A stretch of DNA of 13,007 nucleotides from Bacteroidia bacterium (GTDB lineage Bacteria > Bacteroidota > Bacteroidia > AKYH767-A > OLB10). Below are positions 1 to 7,060 of this stretch, in pieces. A program made the position numbers and the translations under genes. The stretch is taken from positions 1-13,007 of the forward strand of contig JANWID010000266.1 in assembly GCA_025450095.1 (NCBI GenBank), given 5' to 3'. The notes below the pieces were generated by a model. The model was given only the letters and a program-made list of their open reading frames with translations. It did no database searches and had not been told where the DNA came from. Positions within the stretch are counted from its first letter, which is position 1. Each line of letters begins with the position of its first letter.

Positions 1-969
1 AATCATACAGGTTACTTAAGATATACCAAGGACTCATATCTTGACGGACCCATTCATTATTTAGAAGTGGAAAGTTACCAGCAGCAATTATATTACCTGA
101 TCAACAAACTGACCGACAGTGAATGGAACATCATGTCGTTAAATTATGTTTTCAGAAAACACATAAAATATCCTGATGATAAAATATTGAGCGCTTTATC
201 CGACAGTCTTTTCAAAACCATGTATTATGTGAATGCAAGTTTTGAAGTGCCGGGAGAAAATAAAATTTTCACCAATGTAAATCCTGCTCCCGATACGACT
301 TCGTGGTATAAAAGTGTTTTTAGCGACCTTTTCGCTGACCCAGAATTCGCTGAAAAATTTCCTAAAACAATTGGTAATCCCTTTATAGTCCCTTATACTC
401 CCAAAAGCTATATGAAAAACCGCTTTGAGAGGAAAATGCGTATTGTGGAAAATATCGGGAAAGTAATGTGTCTGAAACCACATTATACATTATACGACGA
501 TTCGGAATTGCAAACATTGTATCTGAAAGCGGAAGAAGATCAGAAAAATCTGCTTGAATCAATCAAGAATTGCGCGGAAAAACAAAAGTTTCAGCTGGTG
601 GTGCTGGATCCGGGATTAGTGGACTCTACCGAAGTCAGCAAGATAAATGATTACGCTATTATTTCAGACTGGCTGAACGAATGTTCCGACGGTGATGAAA
701 ACGAAAAGCAACGGGTACCGATTTTCAGCACCGATGAATTAGCCGATGTTGTAAACCGCTACGGAACATCACATGTTTTAAGAACGGGATTTTCAGTTGT
801 CAACGGAAAAAAATCAAAGTACTATGTTTTTTATTCTGTAGTATATGACCTGAAAGAAAACAGGCAGGTTTATATCCATCAGCAGGTATTTAAAGGAAAG
901 CCATCCAAAGCAAGTATGGAAGAAAATATTTGTTCCCTTTTTAATGAATTAAAATACGGGGAAAAATAG
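1..969 (+). CDS. C-terminal part of an unrecognised protein (5' end outside the window)
   Basis: The reading frame is open from base 1 to a TAG at 967-969, so 322 residues are visible and the start lies upstream. A GTG at 67 is only an internal codon: the frame is open before it and encodes protein-like sequence (NHTGYLRYTKDSYLDG). I do not recognise the family. The visible part has no signal peptide or membrane segment and is mostly charged and aromatic, with many Tyr and Lys residues. It ends in an apparently alternating beta-type segment (residues about 255-300 of the visible part, around HVLRTGFSVVNGKKSKYYVF) and a short helix. It is followed by a 241-base gap and a convergent gene, so it is not part of the polyene operon further right. 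Function unknown. Confidence 0.75.
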   Translation, partial: NHTGYLRYTKDSYLDGPIHYLEVESYQQQLYYLINKLTDSEWNIMSLNYVFRKHIKYPDDKILSALSDSLFKTMYYVNASFEVPGENKIFTNVNPAPDTTSWYKSVFSDLFADPEFAEKFPKTIGNPFIVPYTPKSYMKNRFERKMRIVENIGKVMCLKPHYTLYDDSELQTLYLKAEEDQKNLLESIKNCAEKQKFQLVVLDPGLVDSTEVSKINDYAIISDWLNECSDGDENEKQRVPIFSTDELADVVNRYGTSHVLRTGFSVVNGKKSKYYVFYSVVYDLKENRQVYIHQQVFKGKPSKASMEENICSLFNELKYGEK

Positions 970-1036
970 GATTACAGATGGTGGGCGGGGGATTGCAGAT
1001 TCGCGGTCTTGTAAACAAGGGATAAGATTACAGATG
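970..1036. repeat. Imperfect short repeats, GATTACAGATG type
   Basis: GATTACAGATG occurs at 970-980 and again exactly at 1026-1036. A one-mismatch copy, GATTGCAGAT, lies at 991-1000. The G-rich patch 981-991 between them differs from the AT-rich surroundings. Such strings next to gene ends could be part of a dispersed intergenic repeat in this genome, but only one locus is visible. Confidence 0.4.
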
Positions 1037-1150
1037 TATTGGTTTTAATCATACCTGGTCAATTAATGGAATCGCTGTAGCTAATTCTTTGCGAACCACT
1101 GCTTCAAGATACCGGAAATAACATTCAGGATCAGAAATAAAAAGAAATTA

Positions 1151-1178
1151 AAAAACCCCGGTTTTCACCAGGGTTTTT
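1151..1178. terminator. Bidirectional Rho-independent terminator
   Basis: AAAAACCC (1151-1158) pairs with GGGTTTTT (1171-1178). After one C/A mismatch the stem continues with GGT/ACC (1160-1162 with 1167-1169) around a TTTC loop. The stem has T runs on both strands. The minus-strand tail is better, because the T run is followed by more T-rich sequence. It lies 33 bases past the stop of the minus-strand gene ending at 1211. It could also stop transcription from the gene ending at 969, 180 bases away. Confidence 0.85.
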
Positions 1179-1210
1179 CCTTGTTTATAAGATGAGGGAA
1201 CCTCTTAAAA

Positions 1211-1819
1211 TTACATCCCGGCAATATATTTACCAAGTATTTTTCCGCCTTTCGCGTACGATTCGGAAATCCTGGTGCCGGTATCATAATCGAATCCCAG
1301 TGCCTGTGAACCGGCAACTTTAGTTAGTGTCATTTTTGAAATTTCGTTTGAAGGATTAGCAGTCTCGACGAAAACAAATTCAAAATTGACATAGGAAGGT
1401 TGTTTCATCACACCTACATTATAACCGGGTTCAGTAAATGGAGATTTTACGATCAGCGTGTACTTTGCATTCGGATAATTGCCGTACTTTACACTCTTCT
1501 TTTCAAGTTCCTTGTTAAGGAGCTCTTCAAATTTCGGCTGATATTTTTCTTTGCGGGAGCCATACCAGTTCGATTGCCATTTATCACCAGTTCCGGCTTC
1601 TTCTTTGTTTTTTTCAGTTACTTTTTTGTTGACGTAACTTTCCTCAGTCATACCTTCCTTGCCTATTTTCATATTGGAATAATCATACTGAATATTGATT
1701 TCCTTTTCTGCTAACACCGGTTTTATTTCACCGGAGGCAATTTCGACTTTTTGAGCATAAGCAGTTATGACGGCAGCTGCAGTCAGCCACGCGGTCGCAA
1801 TGATTTGTTTTGAATTCAT
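1211..1819 (-). CDS. Small secreted protein of unknown function
   Basis: This is a 202-residue protein starting at ATG 1817-1819 and ending at TAA 1211-1213. It opens with a signal peptide: Lys4, a hydrophobic stretch to about residue 20, and a probable cut after Ala-Tyr-Ala at 20-22. The mature protein is rich in Lys and Glu and probably periplasmic. Visible landmarks are the early YDYSNMKIGKEG segment (about 45-57), a Trp/Lys-rich middle (GDKWQSNWYGSRKEKYQPKF), a strand-like SPFTEPGYNVG segment, and a C-terminal FDYDTGTRISESYAKGGKILG segment. I remember proteins with this general layout as conserved, uncharacterised Bacteroidota proteins; that is recall, not a search result. It is transcribed away from the polyene operon, with a TAnnTTTG-like box at 1858-1865 and a terminator at 1151-1178, so it looks like a single-gene unit. 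Confidence 0.85.
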   Translation of the reverse strand: MNSKQIIATAWLTAAAVITAYAQKVEIASGEIKPVLAEKEINIQYDYSNMKIGKEGMTEESYVNKKVTEKNKEEAGTGDKWQSNWYGSRKEKYQPKFEELLNKELEKKSVKYGNYPNAKYTLIVKSPFTEPGYNVGVMKQPSYVNFEFVFVETANPSNEISKMTLTKVAGSQALGFDYDTGTRISESYAKGGKILGKYIAGM

Positions 1820-1839
1820 GTCTTGTAGGGTTTTTTGTG

Positions 1840-1906
1840 TTTATTAAATTTAATTGTCAAAGTTAAGTATCCGGCAAATTTTAACCCTGCCTATTTTATT
1901 AAATTT
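1840..1906. repeat. 12-bp direct repeat in the divergent promoter region
   Basis: TTTATTAAATTT occurs at 1840-1851 and at 1895-1906, offset by 55 bases. Each copy contains the palindrome AAATTT. The right copy overlaps the putative -7 box of the operon. The left copy sits just downstream of the putative -7 box of the minus-strand gene. This could be a pair of operator half-sites, or chance in AT-rich DNA. Confidence 0.4.
1858..1865 (-). promoter_or_regulatory. Putative -7 box for the minus-strand secreted-protein gene
   Basis: On the minus strand this reads TAACTTTG, a full match to the Bacteroidota -7 consensus TAnnTTTG, about 40 bases ahead of the ATG at 1819. I see no TTG at the usual 19-21 base spacing upstream, so only half of the promoter is supported. 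Confidence 0.45.
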
Positions 1907-1907
1907 G
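1900..1907 (+). promoter_or_regulatory. Putative -7 box for the polyene operon
   Basis: TAAATTTG fits TAnnTTTG exactly and ends 21 bases before the ATG at 1929, predicting a leader of only about 15 bases. No clear TTG lies at the -33 position; the nearest is a TTTT at 1879-1882. It is the only good candidate ahead of the operon, since all later genes overlap or nearly touch. Confidence 0.5.
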
Positions 1908-1928
1908 CGACCATTTTTAAATGGAAAT

Positions 1929-2549
1929 ATGGAAGTAGTAGTACAGCGTTTTTGCAGGATCCGTGAAGGTAAGGTGGTTAAAGATGGAAACCTGCTGTAT
2001 GATTTTCCGGGTGTCGCGTTTGACCAGTTTTCTGAAGCCGTGTACCGGAAATCCGGCATTCAATATCCCAAGTTTCACAAGATGGATAACCTTAGTAAGT
2101 TGGGGTTTTTATGTGCTGATATTTTACTGAAAGACAATGATTTATACTTCAGAAATGCACCCTATAACACGGGGGTGATTTTGAGTAATCGTAGTTCCAG
2201 CCTGGATACCGATATCCGGTATTATGATATGGTCAGAAAGGGGATCGCAAGTCCTGCTGTTTTTGTATATTCGCTGCCGAATATCGTAATTGGCGAAATA
2301 TGCATCCGGCATGGGATCAAGGGTGAAAATACATTTTTCATCTCCGACCGGTACAACATTCCTTCCCAGGTTGAATATGTAAACCAACTTTTCAGGATTG
2401 GCACCTTCAATTCCTGTATCTGCGGGTGGGTTGAATTACTTGAAGAAAACTATGATGCATTTTTGTACCTGGCTGTAAAGGATAAAACCGGCGGATTATC
2501 CTTAAAGCATGATGTGACTACCATTGAAGAATTATACTACACTGACTAA
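1929..2549 (+). CDS. Short ketosynthase-like protein lacking catalytic residues
   Basis: I chose the ATG at 1929 (206 residues). The open frame runs back to a TTG at 1854, but that region contains the promoter and encodes nothing protein-like. The middle resembles the N-terminal half of beta-ketoacyl synthases: YNTGVILSNRSSSLDTDIRY (79-98) matches the KS 'G-lll-gt...g..d' strand, and YSLPNIVIGEICIRHGIKGEN (114-134) matches the 'P....a..ia...g..G.n' helix-turn. Where KS enzymes carry the STACxS cysteine, this protein has ISDRYN (138-143), so the Cys is replaced by Arg141. The C-terminal half with the two catalytic histidines is absent. It is therefore probably a structural or regulatory partner of the KS at 2814, or a dead relic kept in the operon. 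Its stop overlaps the next start by one base (TAATG). Bacteroidota flexirubin-type clusters often carry a similar small '3-oxoacyl-ACP synthase' gene (recall). Confidence 0.7.
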   Translation: MEVVVQRFCRIREGKVVKDGNLLYDFPGVAFDQFSEAVYRKSGIQYPKFHKMDNLSKLGFLCADILLKDNDLYFRNAPYNTGVILSNRSSSLDTDIRYYDMVRKGIASPAVFVYSLPNIVIGEICIRHGIKGENTFFISDRYNIPSQVEYVNQLFRIGTFNSCICGWVELLEENYDAFLYLAVKDKTGGLSLKHDVTTIEELYYTD

Positions 2550-2803
2550 TGACTGAATTAAAAGAAAATTTAAAACGCCAGATTGTTGAACAGCTGAACC
2601 TTAAAGATATCCGCCCTGAAGATATCGGTGATGATCAGCCATTATTTGTGGAAGGGCTTGGTCTGGACTCTATTGATGCCCTTGAACTTATAGTACTGCT
2701 ACAGCAACATTACGGCATTAAGCTCGCCCGTGCTGAAGAAGGACCACTGGTTTTCCGGTCAGTGAATTCCATGGCGGATTATATCACGGCCAATAAGAAG
2801 TAA
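2549..2803 (+). CDS. Acyl carrier protein
   Basis: This 84-residue protein is a complete ACP. The LGLDSIDALEL motif places the phosphopantetheine-bearing serine at Ser41, and acidic helices flank it. It would hold the growing acyl or polyene chain as a thioester for the ketosynthase and hotdog proteins encoded downstream, in the cytoplasm. Position 1 of the operon's enzyme set and the one-base overlap with the upstream KS-like gene suggest coupled translation and a dedicated, pathway-specific ACP rather than the housekeeping AcpP, which normally sits beside fabF. A phosphopantetheinyl transferase is not in the window. Confidence 0.95.
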   Translation: MTELKENLKRQIVEQLNLKDIRPEDIGDDQPLFVEGLGLDSIDALELIVLLQQHYGIKLARAEEGPLVFRSVNSMADYITANKK

Positions 2804-2813
2804 TTTTTCTGCC

Positions 2814-4013
2814 ATGAACCGTTCTGTTTATGTTGCTGGTACGGGGATTATTTCCGCCATCGGTAATAATATTGCGGAATCGATTGCTGCTTTCAGAAAT
2901 CACCATTCGGGAATAAGTGCAATAAAGTATCTTGAAACTGTTCACCAGCCTGTTTTCCCCTTGGGTGAAGTTAAATTCAGTAACATGGAATTAGCAAAGC
3001 ACACCGGTTTAAAGCCGAATCTAAGCCGAACCATATTATTGAGCTATTATGCCGCGAAACAAGCATATGATTCAGTTCCCGCTGCTGTTTTTGAGAAAAG
3101 CAAAACCGGTTTTATTTCTGCAAGTACAGTTGGAGGTATGGACCGGACAGAATATTTTTTTGAAGACTTTTTAAAAGATAACCAATCGGGTGATCTGCGC
3201 GATGTTCGTCATCATGATTGCGGCAAGCCAACTAATTATGTGTGTGAGAAACTGGGACTGAAAGGTTTTGTTACCACCATCAGTACGGCGTGTTCATCTT
3301 CGGCAAATTCAATCATGTTGGGATCCCGAATGATCCGCGCCGGTTTGCTGGATGTGGTAATTGCCGGAGGTGTTGATGCATTGACCCGGTTTACACTGAA
3401 TGGTTTTAATTCGCTGATGATTGTCGACCGAAAGCAATGTCGTCCGCTTGATGAGAGTCGTGAAGGTCTGAATCTCGGCGAAGGTGCCGCCTATGTAGTA
3501 TTGGTTAGTGAAAAAATCGCCAGTCAATTTTCTTTGAATAAAATTTGTAACGTATCAGGATATTCCAATACCAACGATGCATTTCATCAAACCGCTTTGT
3601 CAGATGATGGTGAAGGACCTTACCTGGCTATGAAAGGTGCATTGCAAATGTGCGCACTTCAACCGGGAGATATAGATTATATCAATATGCACGGAACCGG
3701 AACACAAAATAATGATGCCGCAGAAGGAAAAGCTGTAGAGAGAATTTTTCATCCTCAGTACCCTCCGCTTAGCTCTACCAAGTCATTTACCGGACATACT
3801 CTTGGGGCCAGTGGTGCCATGGAAGCTGTTTTTTCGGCAACAGCCATCTGTGAAGGAATTCTTATTCCCAACTATTCCTTTTCGGAACCCATTCAAAAAC
3901 TTCATATCCGTCCCATTATTAAAATGGAGGATAATCAGGATATTAAAAATGTACTTTCGAATTCATTTGGGTTTGGTGGCAATTGCACTTCATTGATTTT
4001 TTCCAAAGCCTGA
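2814..4013 (+). CDS. Beta-ketoacyl-ACP synthase (FabF-like, catalytically intact)
   Basis: At 399 residues it has normal KS II length. The catalytic triad is visible: Cys160 in TISTACSSSANS, His293 in NMHGTGTQNND, and His328 in KSFTGHTLGASGA with the conserved Lys323. The C-terminal NSFGFGGN loop (383-390) is also present. It should catalyse decarboxylative condensation of malonyl-ACP with an ACP-bound acyl or aryl-polyenoyl chain in the cytoplasm. It lies 10 bases after the ACP gene and 4 bases before a KS homologue lacking all three catalytic residues, the classic arrangement of a KS/chain-length-factor heterodimer in type II systems, including aryl-polyene pathways. The sequence cannot show whether it does chain elongation only or also initiation. 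Confidence 0.93.
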   Translation: MNRSVYVAGTGIISAIGNNIAESIAAFRNHHSGISAIKYLETVHQPVFPLGEVKFSNMELAKHTGLKPNLSRTILLSYYAAKQAYDSVPAAVFEKSKTGFISASTVGGMDRTEYFFEDFLKDNQSGDLRDVRHHDCGKPTNYVCEKLGLKGFVTTISTACSSSANSIMLGSRMIRAGLLDVVIAGGVDALTRFTLNGFNSLMIVDRKQCRPLDESREGLNLGEGAAYVVLVSEKIASQFSLNKICNVSGYSNTNDAFHQTALSDDGEGPYLAMKGALQMCALQPGDIDYINMHGTGTQNNDAAEGKAVERIFHPQYPPLSSTKSFTGHTLGASGAMEAVFSATAICEGILIPNYSFSEPIQKLHIRPIIKMEDNQDIKNVLSNSFGFGGNCTSLIFSKA

Positions 4014-4017
4014 AATC

Positions 4018-5049
4018 ATGAACGCATTCATCAACGGTAGCGGTATAATTTCAGGTCAGGATACATACAACCGGGAAGCACTGAAAAACGGATTCAAAGA
4101 ACTGAATGGAAACAGGCATACAGCTATTGAACCTGATTACAGTTCATTCATCGATGCCCGCCAGATCCGCAGGATGAGCAGGGTCATCCGTATGGGAATA
4201 GTTGCCGCAACACTTGCATCCCGCGAAAGCGGTATTGAAAAACCAGGCGGGGTTATCACCGGAACAGCCCTGGGTTGTCTCGAGGATACGAATAGTTTTC
4301 TTACAAAACAGGTTCAGCAAAAAGAAGAAATGCTGAGCCCTACTGCATTTATTCATTCCACTCACAATACCATATCATCACAGGTTGCGCTGTGGTTCGG
4401 ATGCCGTGGTTATAACAGCACTTATGTTCACCGTGCACAATCGTTCGAAAGCGCTTTGATTGACGCGGTTTTATTATTGGAAGAAGGAGCCGTAGAAAAT
4501 ATTATTGCCGGAGGTGTTGATGAAATAATTGACGCATCTTTCACCATCATGGACAGGCTTGGATATTATAAACACGGGTCTGAAACAAACAAAGGAGCGA
4601 TCGCAGGTGAAGGAGCCGCTTATTTCGCGCTCTCATCAAAAGCAACATCAACCTCTTATGCCCGGATTGCAGGTGTGGATTTATTTTCGTTTACGGATAC
4701 CCGTGAGACTGCCAATCGCATCAGTTCCTTCCTTTCGGATTGCAATGTAACAGAACCTGATCTCCTGTTTACCGGACATAACGGTGACACTACAAATGAT
4801 TCGGTATATGATTTGCTTTTAAAAGACCTTTCATTTGGGGAACGTATAATAAATTTCAAGAAATGGAGCGGTGATTATCCCACTGCTACTACATTCGGAA
4901 CCTGGCTGGCTGCCGAAATATTACGTGAAAAAAAAGTGCCCGGTTTGCTGAACAATAAAATTCCGGTAACCGGGGAAATAAGTTCCATTCTTCTGTGCAA
5001 TCACCTGGAAGGAACACATTGGTCATTAATTCTGTTAAACGCGTGCTGA
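4018..5049 (+). CDS. Chain-length-factor-like ketosynthase homologue (inactive KS subunit)
   Basis: This 343-residue KS-fold protein is shorter than active KS enzymes (about 400). It keeps fold landmarks: a GSGIISG start (7-13), a GxxxGCLEDTNSF segment near 82-94, an IIAGGVDEI strand (162-170) and a GEGAAYFAL strand (197-205). The active-site positions are lost. The Cys position in YVHRAQSFESAL reads Gln141. The HGTGT position reads TGHNGDTTND (252-261), which appears to put Gly where the His belongs. The KSxxGH position reads KWSGDYPTA (282-290), with Asp in place of His. A Gln at the Cys position is also the hallmark of actinorhodin-type chain-length factors. It most likely dimerises with the KS at 2814 and sets chain length. 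The deacetylase gene downstream probably starts inside its last codons. Confidence 0.85.
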   Translation: MNAFINGSGIISGQDTYNREALKNGFKELNGNRHTAIEPDYSSFIDARQIRRMSRVIRMGIVAATLASRESGIEKPGGVITGTALGCLEDTNSFLTKQVQQKEEMLSPTAFIHSTHNTISSQVALWFGCRGYNSTYVHRAQSFESALIDAVLLLEEGAVENIIAGGVDEIIDASFTIMDRLGYYKHGSETNKGAIAGEGAAYFALSSKATSTSYARIAGVDLFSFTDTRETANRISSFLSDCNVTEPDLLFTGHNGDTTNDSVYDLLLKDLSFGERIINFKKWSGDYPTATTFGTWLAAEILREKKVPGLLNNKIPVTGEISSILLCNHLEGTHWSLILLNAC

Positions 5050-5816
5050 ATTTCAAAACATCGTCATTGATGCTTGTCCTGGTGCTAATCATCCTGGCTT
5101 CTTTTGGCATTGTACACGACATTCCCCTGACGTATTTTCTGATCCCGGTGTTCCTTTATATCGGGATATTAGTATATGGTTCTGCCATGATTCATTCCGG
5201 GTATTTCATGGATGTTCATTGCCGGGGCGATGAATCGGTACCGGAAGTAGCTTTGACATTTGACGACGGACCTGATCCGGAATTCACACCCGGAATTCTT
5301 GATATTCTTAAGAAGAATCAGGCAACCGCAACTTTTTTCTGCATCGGTGAAAAAATTAATGAAAACCCCGCCATAGTTCAACGGATTTCAGATGAAGGCC
5401 ATTTAATCGGCAATCATAGTTTTTCACATCATATGTTTTTTGATTTCTTTTCGCAGGATAATATGGTTAAGGAAATCCGTGCAACAAACCGGCTTGTTGA
5501 AAAGCTGATACATAAACGTATGTTTTTTTTCAGACCACCTTATGGTGTTACGACTCCGGTTCTAGACAGAGCAGTTAAATATACCAAAGTAATACCTGTT
5601 GGATGGAGTCTCCGAACCCTGGATACCATTTCAAGGAACCCTGAAAAACTGATAAAAAAAGTGAGTGAAAACCTGCGCCAGGGTGATATTATATTGTTAC
5701 ACGATACAGGACGCGTTACTGCAGAAGCATTGCCCGGCATCATTCATGGTATCAGGGAAAAAGGTTTCAGAATTGTAAGAGTTGATGAACTATTGAAACT
5801 CCATGCATACACTTAA
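5043..5816 (+). CDS. Membrane-anchored polysaccharide deacetylase (NodB family, CE4)
   Basis: With GTG 5043 as start the protein has 257 residues. ATG 5070 and GTG 4995 are alternatives: 4995 would add 16 residues and a 55-base overlap, while 5070 still leaves a good membrane segment. Two N-terminal hydrophobic stretches (about 8-22 and 31-49) anchor it in the membrane. The NodB domain follows with all its motifs: LTFDDGPD (71-78, metal/catalytic Asp74-Asp75), HSFSH (125-129), FRPPYG (163-168, Arg164), the W/D motif at WSLRTLDT (188-195) and LLHD (218-221). The family removes acetyl groups from N- or O-acetylated sugars with a metal ion. In this operon it may trim an acetyl group from a sugar or acyl group of the product; the substrate is unknown. 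It overlaps the KS homologue by 7 bases and the LolA-like gene by 14. Confidence 0.85.
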   Translation: MLNFKTSSLMLVLVLIILASFGIVHDIPLTYFLIPVFLYIGILVYGSAMIHSGYFMDVHCRGDESVPEVALTFDDGPDPEFTPGILDILKKNQATATFFCIGEKINENPAIVQRISDEGHLIGNHSFSHHMFFDFFSQDNMVKEIRATNRLVEKLIHKRMFFFRPPYGVTTPVLDRAVKYTKVIPVGWSLRTLDTISRNPEKLIKKVSENLRQGDIILLHDTGRVTAEALPGIIHGIREKGFRIVRVDELLKLHAYT

Positions 5817-6450
5817 ATATATTTTATTCATTGTTTTTTTCGGGTTGTGTTGTACACTTACCGGCATGTCGCAACCAAAAGGTTACCGGCAACTGAGTGA
5901 TATCAGTGGATTTCGTAAAAAAATGGAAACCACCGCACGCAATACTCAATCGATAAAAAGCGATTTTGTTCAGGAAAAGAACCTGAATGTGGTATCAGAA
6001 AAAATTGTGTCATCGGGAAAATTTCGTTTCCGGAAAGAGAGTATGATCCGGATGGAATACGTTCATCCATACCGTTACCTTATGATCATCAATAAAGACA
6101 AAGTTATTATCAAAGACGGACAGAAAACCAGTTCATTTTCGTCGCGCAGCAACAAGCTTTTTACCATAATCAACAATATTATTATCGATTGCGTACAGGG
6201 TACAGCTCTTGATAATAAGGATTTCACCCCTGCAGTTTATACAAACGATAAAAATGAATTGCTGGTTCTTACCCCAGCCAAAAAAGAACTGAAGGATTTT
6301 TTTGAAAGCATACAGGTTTATATCGACATCAAGGATGGTTCGGTAATTAAGATTGATATGCTGGAGCCTTCGGGCGACAATACGGTTATTACATTTACTG
6401 ATAAACAAATCAATGTACCGGTTGCTGATTCTGAGTTTCGCGCTGATTAG
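5803..6450 (+). CDS. LolA-like periplasmic carrier protein
   Basis: This 215-residue protein starts at ATG 5803, inside the end of the deacetylase gene (14-base overlap). Residues 1-23 form a signal peptide ending near GMSQ; no Cys lies at the cut, so the mature protein is soluble and periplasmic. LolA-fold landmarks are visible: SDFVQEK (53-59), SGKFRFRK (71-78), MEYVHPY (84-90) and MIINKDKVIIKDG (94-106), alternating strands of the half-barrel that shields a hydrophobic ligand. Housekeeping LolA ferries lipoproteins. A copy inside an aryl-polyene or flexirubin-type operon next to an RND exporter more likely ferries the lipid-like pathway product across the periplasm. It may cooperate with the lipoprotein at 6413, whose start lies 38 bases inside this gene. 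Confidence 0.85.
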   Translation: MHTLKYILFIVFFGLCCTLTGMSQPKGYRQLSDISGFRKKMETTARNTQSIKSDFVQEKNLNVVSEKIVSSGKFRFRKESMIRMEYVHPYRYLMIINKDKVIIKDGQKTSSFSSRSNKLFTIINNIIIDCVQGTALDNKDFTPAVYTNDKNELLVLTPAKKELKDFFESIQVYIDIKDGSVIKIDMLEPSGDNTVITFTDKQINVPVADSEFRAD

Positions 6451-7060
6451 CGGGGTATTGGGCATCTTTGGATGCAGTCCCGTGCCGTATTCAGAACTTC
6501 AAAAAACGGAGGGACAGGAATCCTGCTTCAGGAAACTACATCCGGAATTTACATCGGTAATTTATACTGCTGGTGTAAATGTAACCGGCCATCATTTAAG
6601 TGGACTTTTATTATTAAAGCGAATGAATGATTCCACTACGCGTGTTTTGTTTACTAATGAAGTAGGAGTAACATTCTTTGATTTTGAATTCACAAAAAAC
6701 GGATTTCGCGTAGTCTCGTGCATCGACAAAATGAATAAAAAAGTAGTTATCAACCGGTTAAGAGATGACCTGGGATTATTATTACAACACAGAATTGATC
6801 CGGCAAATGGTGAGTTACTCCAGGCAGGTAATGAATCATATTACCGTTTTTCGAAAAACCAGGAAACTGTTTATTACATTACAGATCCGGAGTGCAATTT
6901 GATCCGAAGGATAGAAACAGTGTCGGGGAGGAAGAAAAAAATACTGGTAAATTTATCAGGAAACAGGGCGGGGATGCCTGATTCTGTGTATCTTGCACAC
7001 CAATCATTTGAGTATAATATTACCCTGAAGCAAATCGAAAAGAAAAATGCTGAAAGATAA
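6413..7060 (+). CDS. Outer-membrane lipoprotein, LolB-like in position
   Basis: ATG 6413 gives 215 residues. Upstream in-frame codons exist (to 6353) but would bury the signal peptide, so they are rejected. MYRLLILSFALISGVLGIFG is a lipoprotein signal peptide, with the lipid-carrying Cys at 21 (IFGC). The body has LolB- or DUF-like beta character: LSGLLLLKRM (64-73), TTRVLFTNEVGVTFFDFEF (76-94), and a C-terminal strand repeat. Proteobacterial aryl-polyene clusters place a small DUF3261-type lipoprotein beside LolA, and this gene takes that place; similarity to that family is a guess. It may be the acceptor in the outer membrane that takes the product from the LolA-like carrier. The first 12 codons overlap the end of the LolA-like gene, and its own end overlaps the next gene by 14 bases. 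Confidence 0.7.
   Translation: MYRLLILSFALISGVLGIFGCSPVPYSELQKTEGQESCFRKLHPEFTSVIYTAGVNVTGHHLSGLLLLKRMNDSTTRVLFTNEVGVTFFDFEFTKNGFRVVSCIDKMNKKVVINRLRDDLGLLLQHRIDPANGELLQAGNESYYRFSKNQETVYYITDPECNLIRRIETVSGRKKKILVNLSGNRAGMPDSVYLAHQSFEYNITLKQIEKKNAER

Larger units (their letters stand above)
970..1210. other. Intergenic region with short repeats and a terminator
   Basis: This 241-base gap separates two convergent genes. Its left part (970-1036) carries near-repeats of GATTACAGAT, and its right part (1151-1178) is a terminator; both are listed separately. Between them (about 1049-1147) the minus strand has an open stretch of about 32 codons with no start codon, too short to call a gene. I see no tRNA, small-RNA or other gene signal. 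Confidence 0.6.

Noticed and set aside
1049..1147. Open stretch of about 32 codons on the minus strand, reading like protein (DPECYFRYLEAVVRKEL), before a stop at 1049-1051
   Set aside because: It has no start codon, lies beyond the terminator of the minus-strand gene and is too short to judge. It could be a gene remnant, but chance cannot be excluded.
1854..1928. Upstream extension of the short ketosynthase-like gene to a TTG at 1854
   Set aside because: The extension would run through the promoter region and encodes no recognisable sequence. ATG 1929 follows the -7 box at a sensible distance.
4995..5042. GTG at 4995 as the deacetylase start
   Set aside because: It would overlap the upstream gene by 55 bases and add a polar stretch without family features. 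GTG 5043 or ATG 5070 leaves the membrane anchor intact.
6353..6412. Extended start of the lipoprotein gene at 6353
   Set aside because: It would put 20 residues ahead of a clear lipoprotein signal peptide and overlap the LolA-like gene by almost 100 bases.
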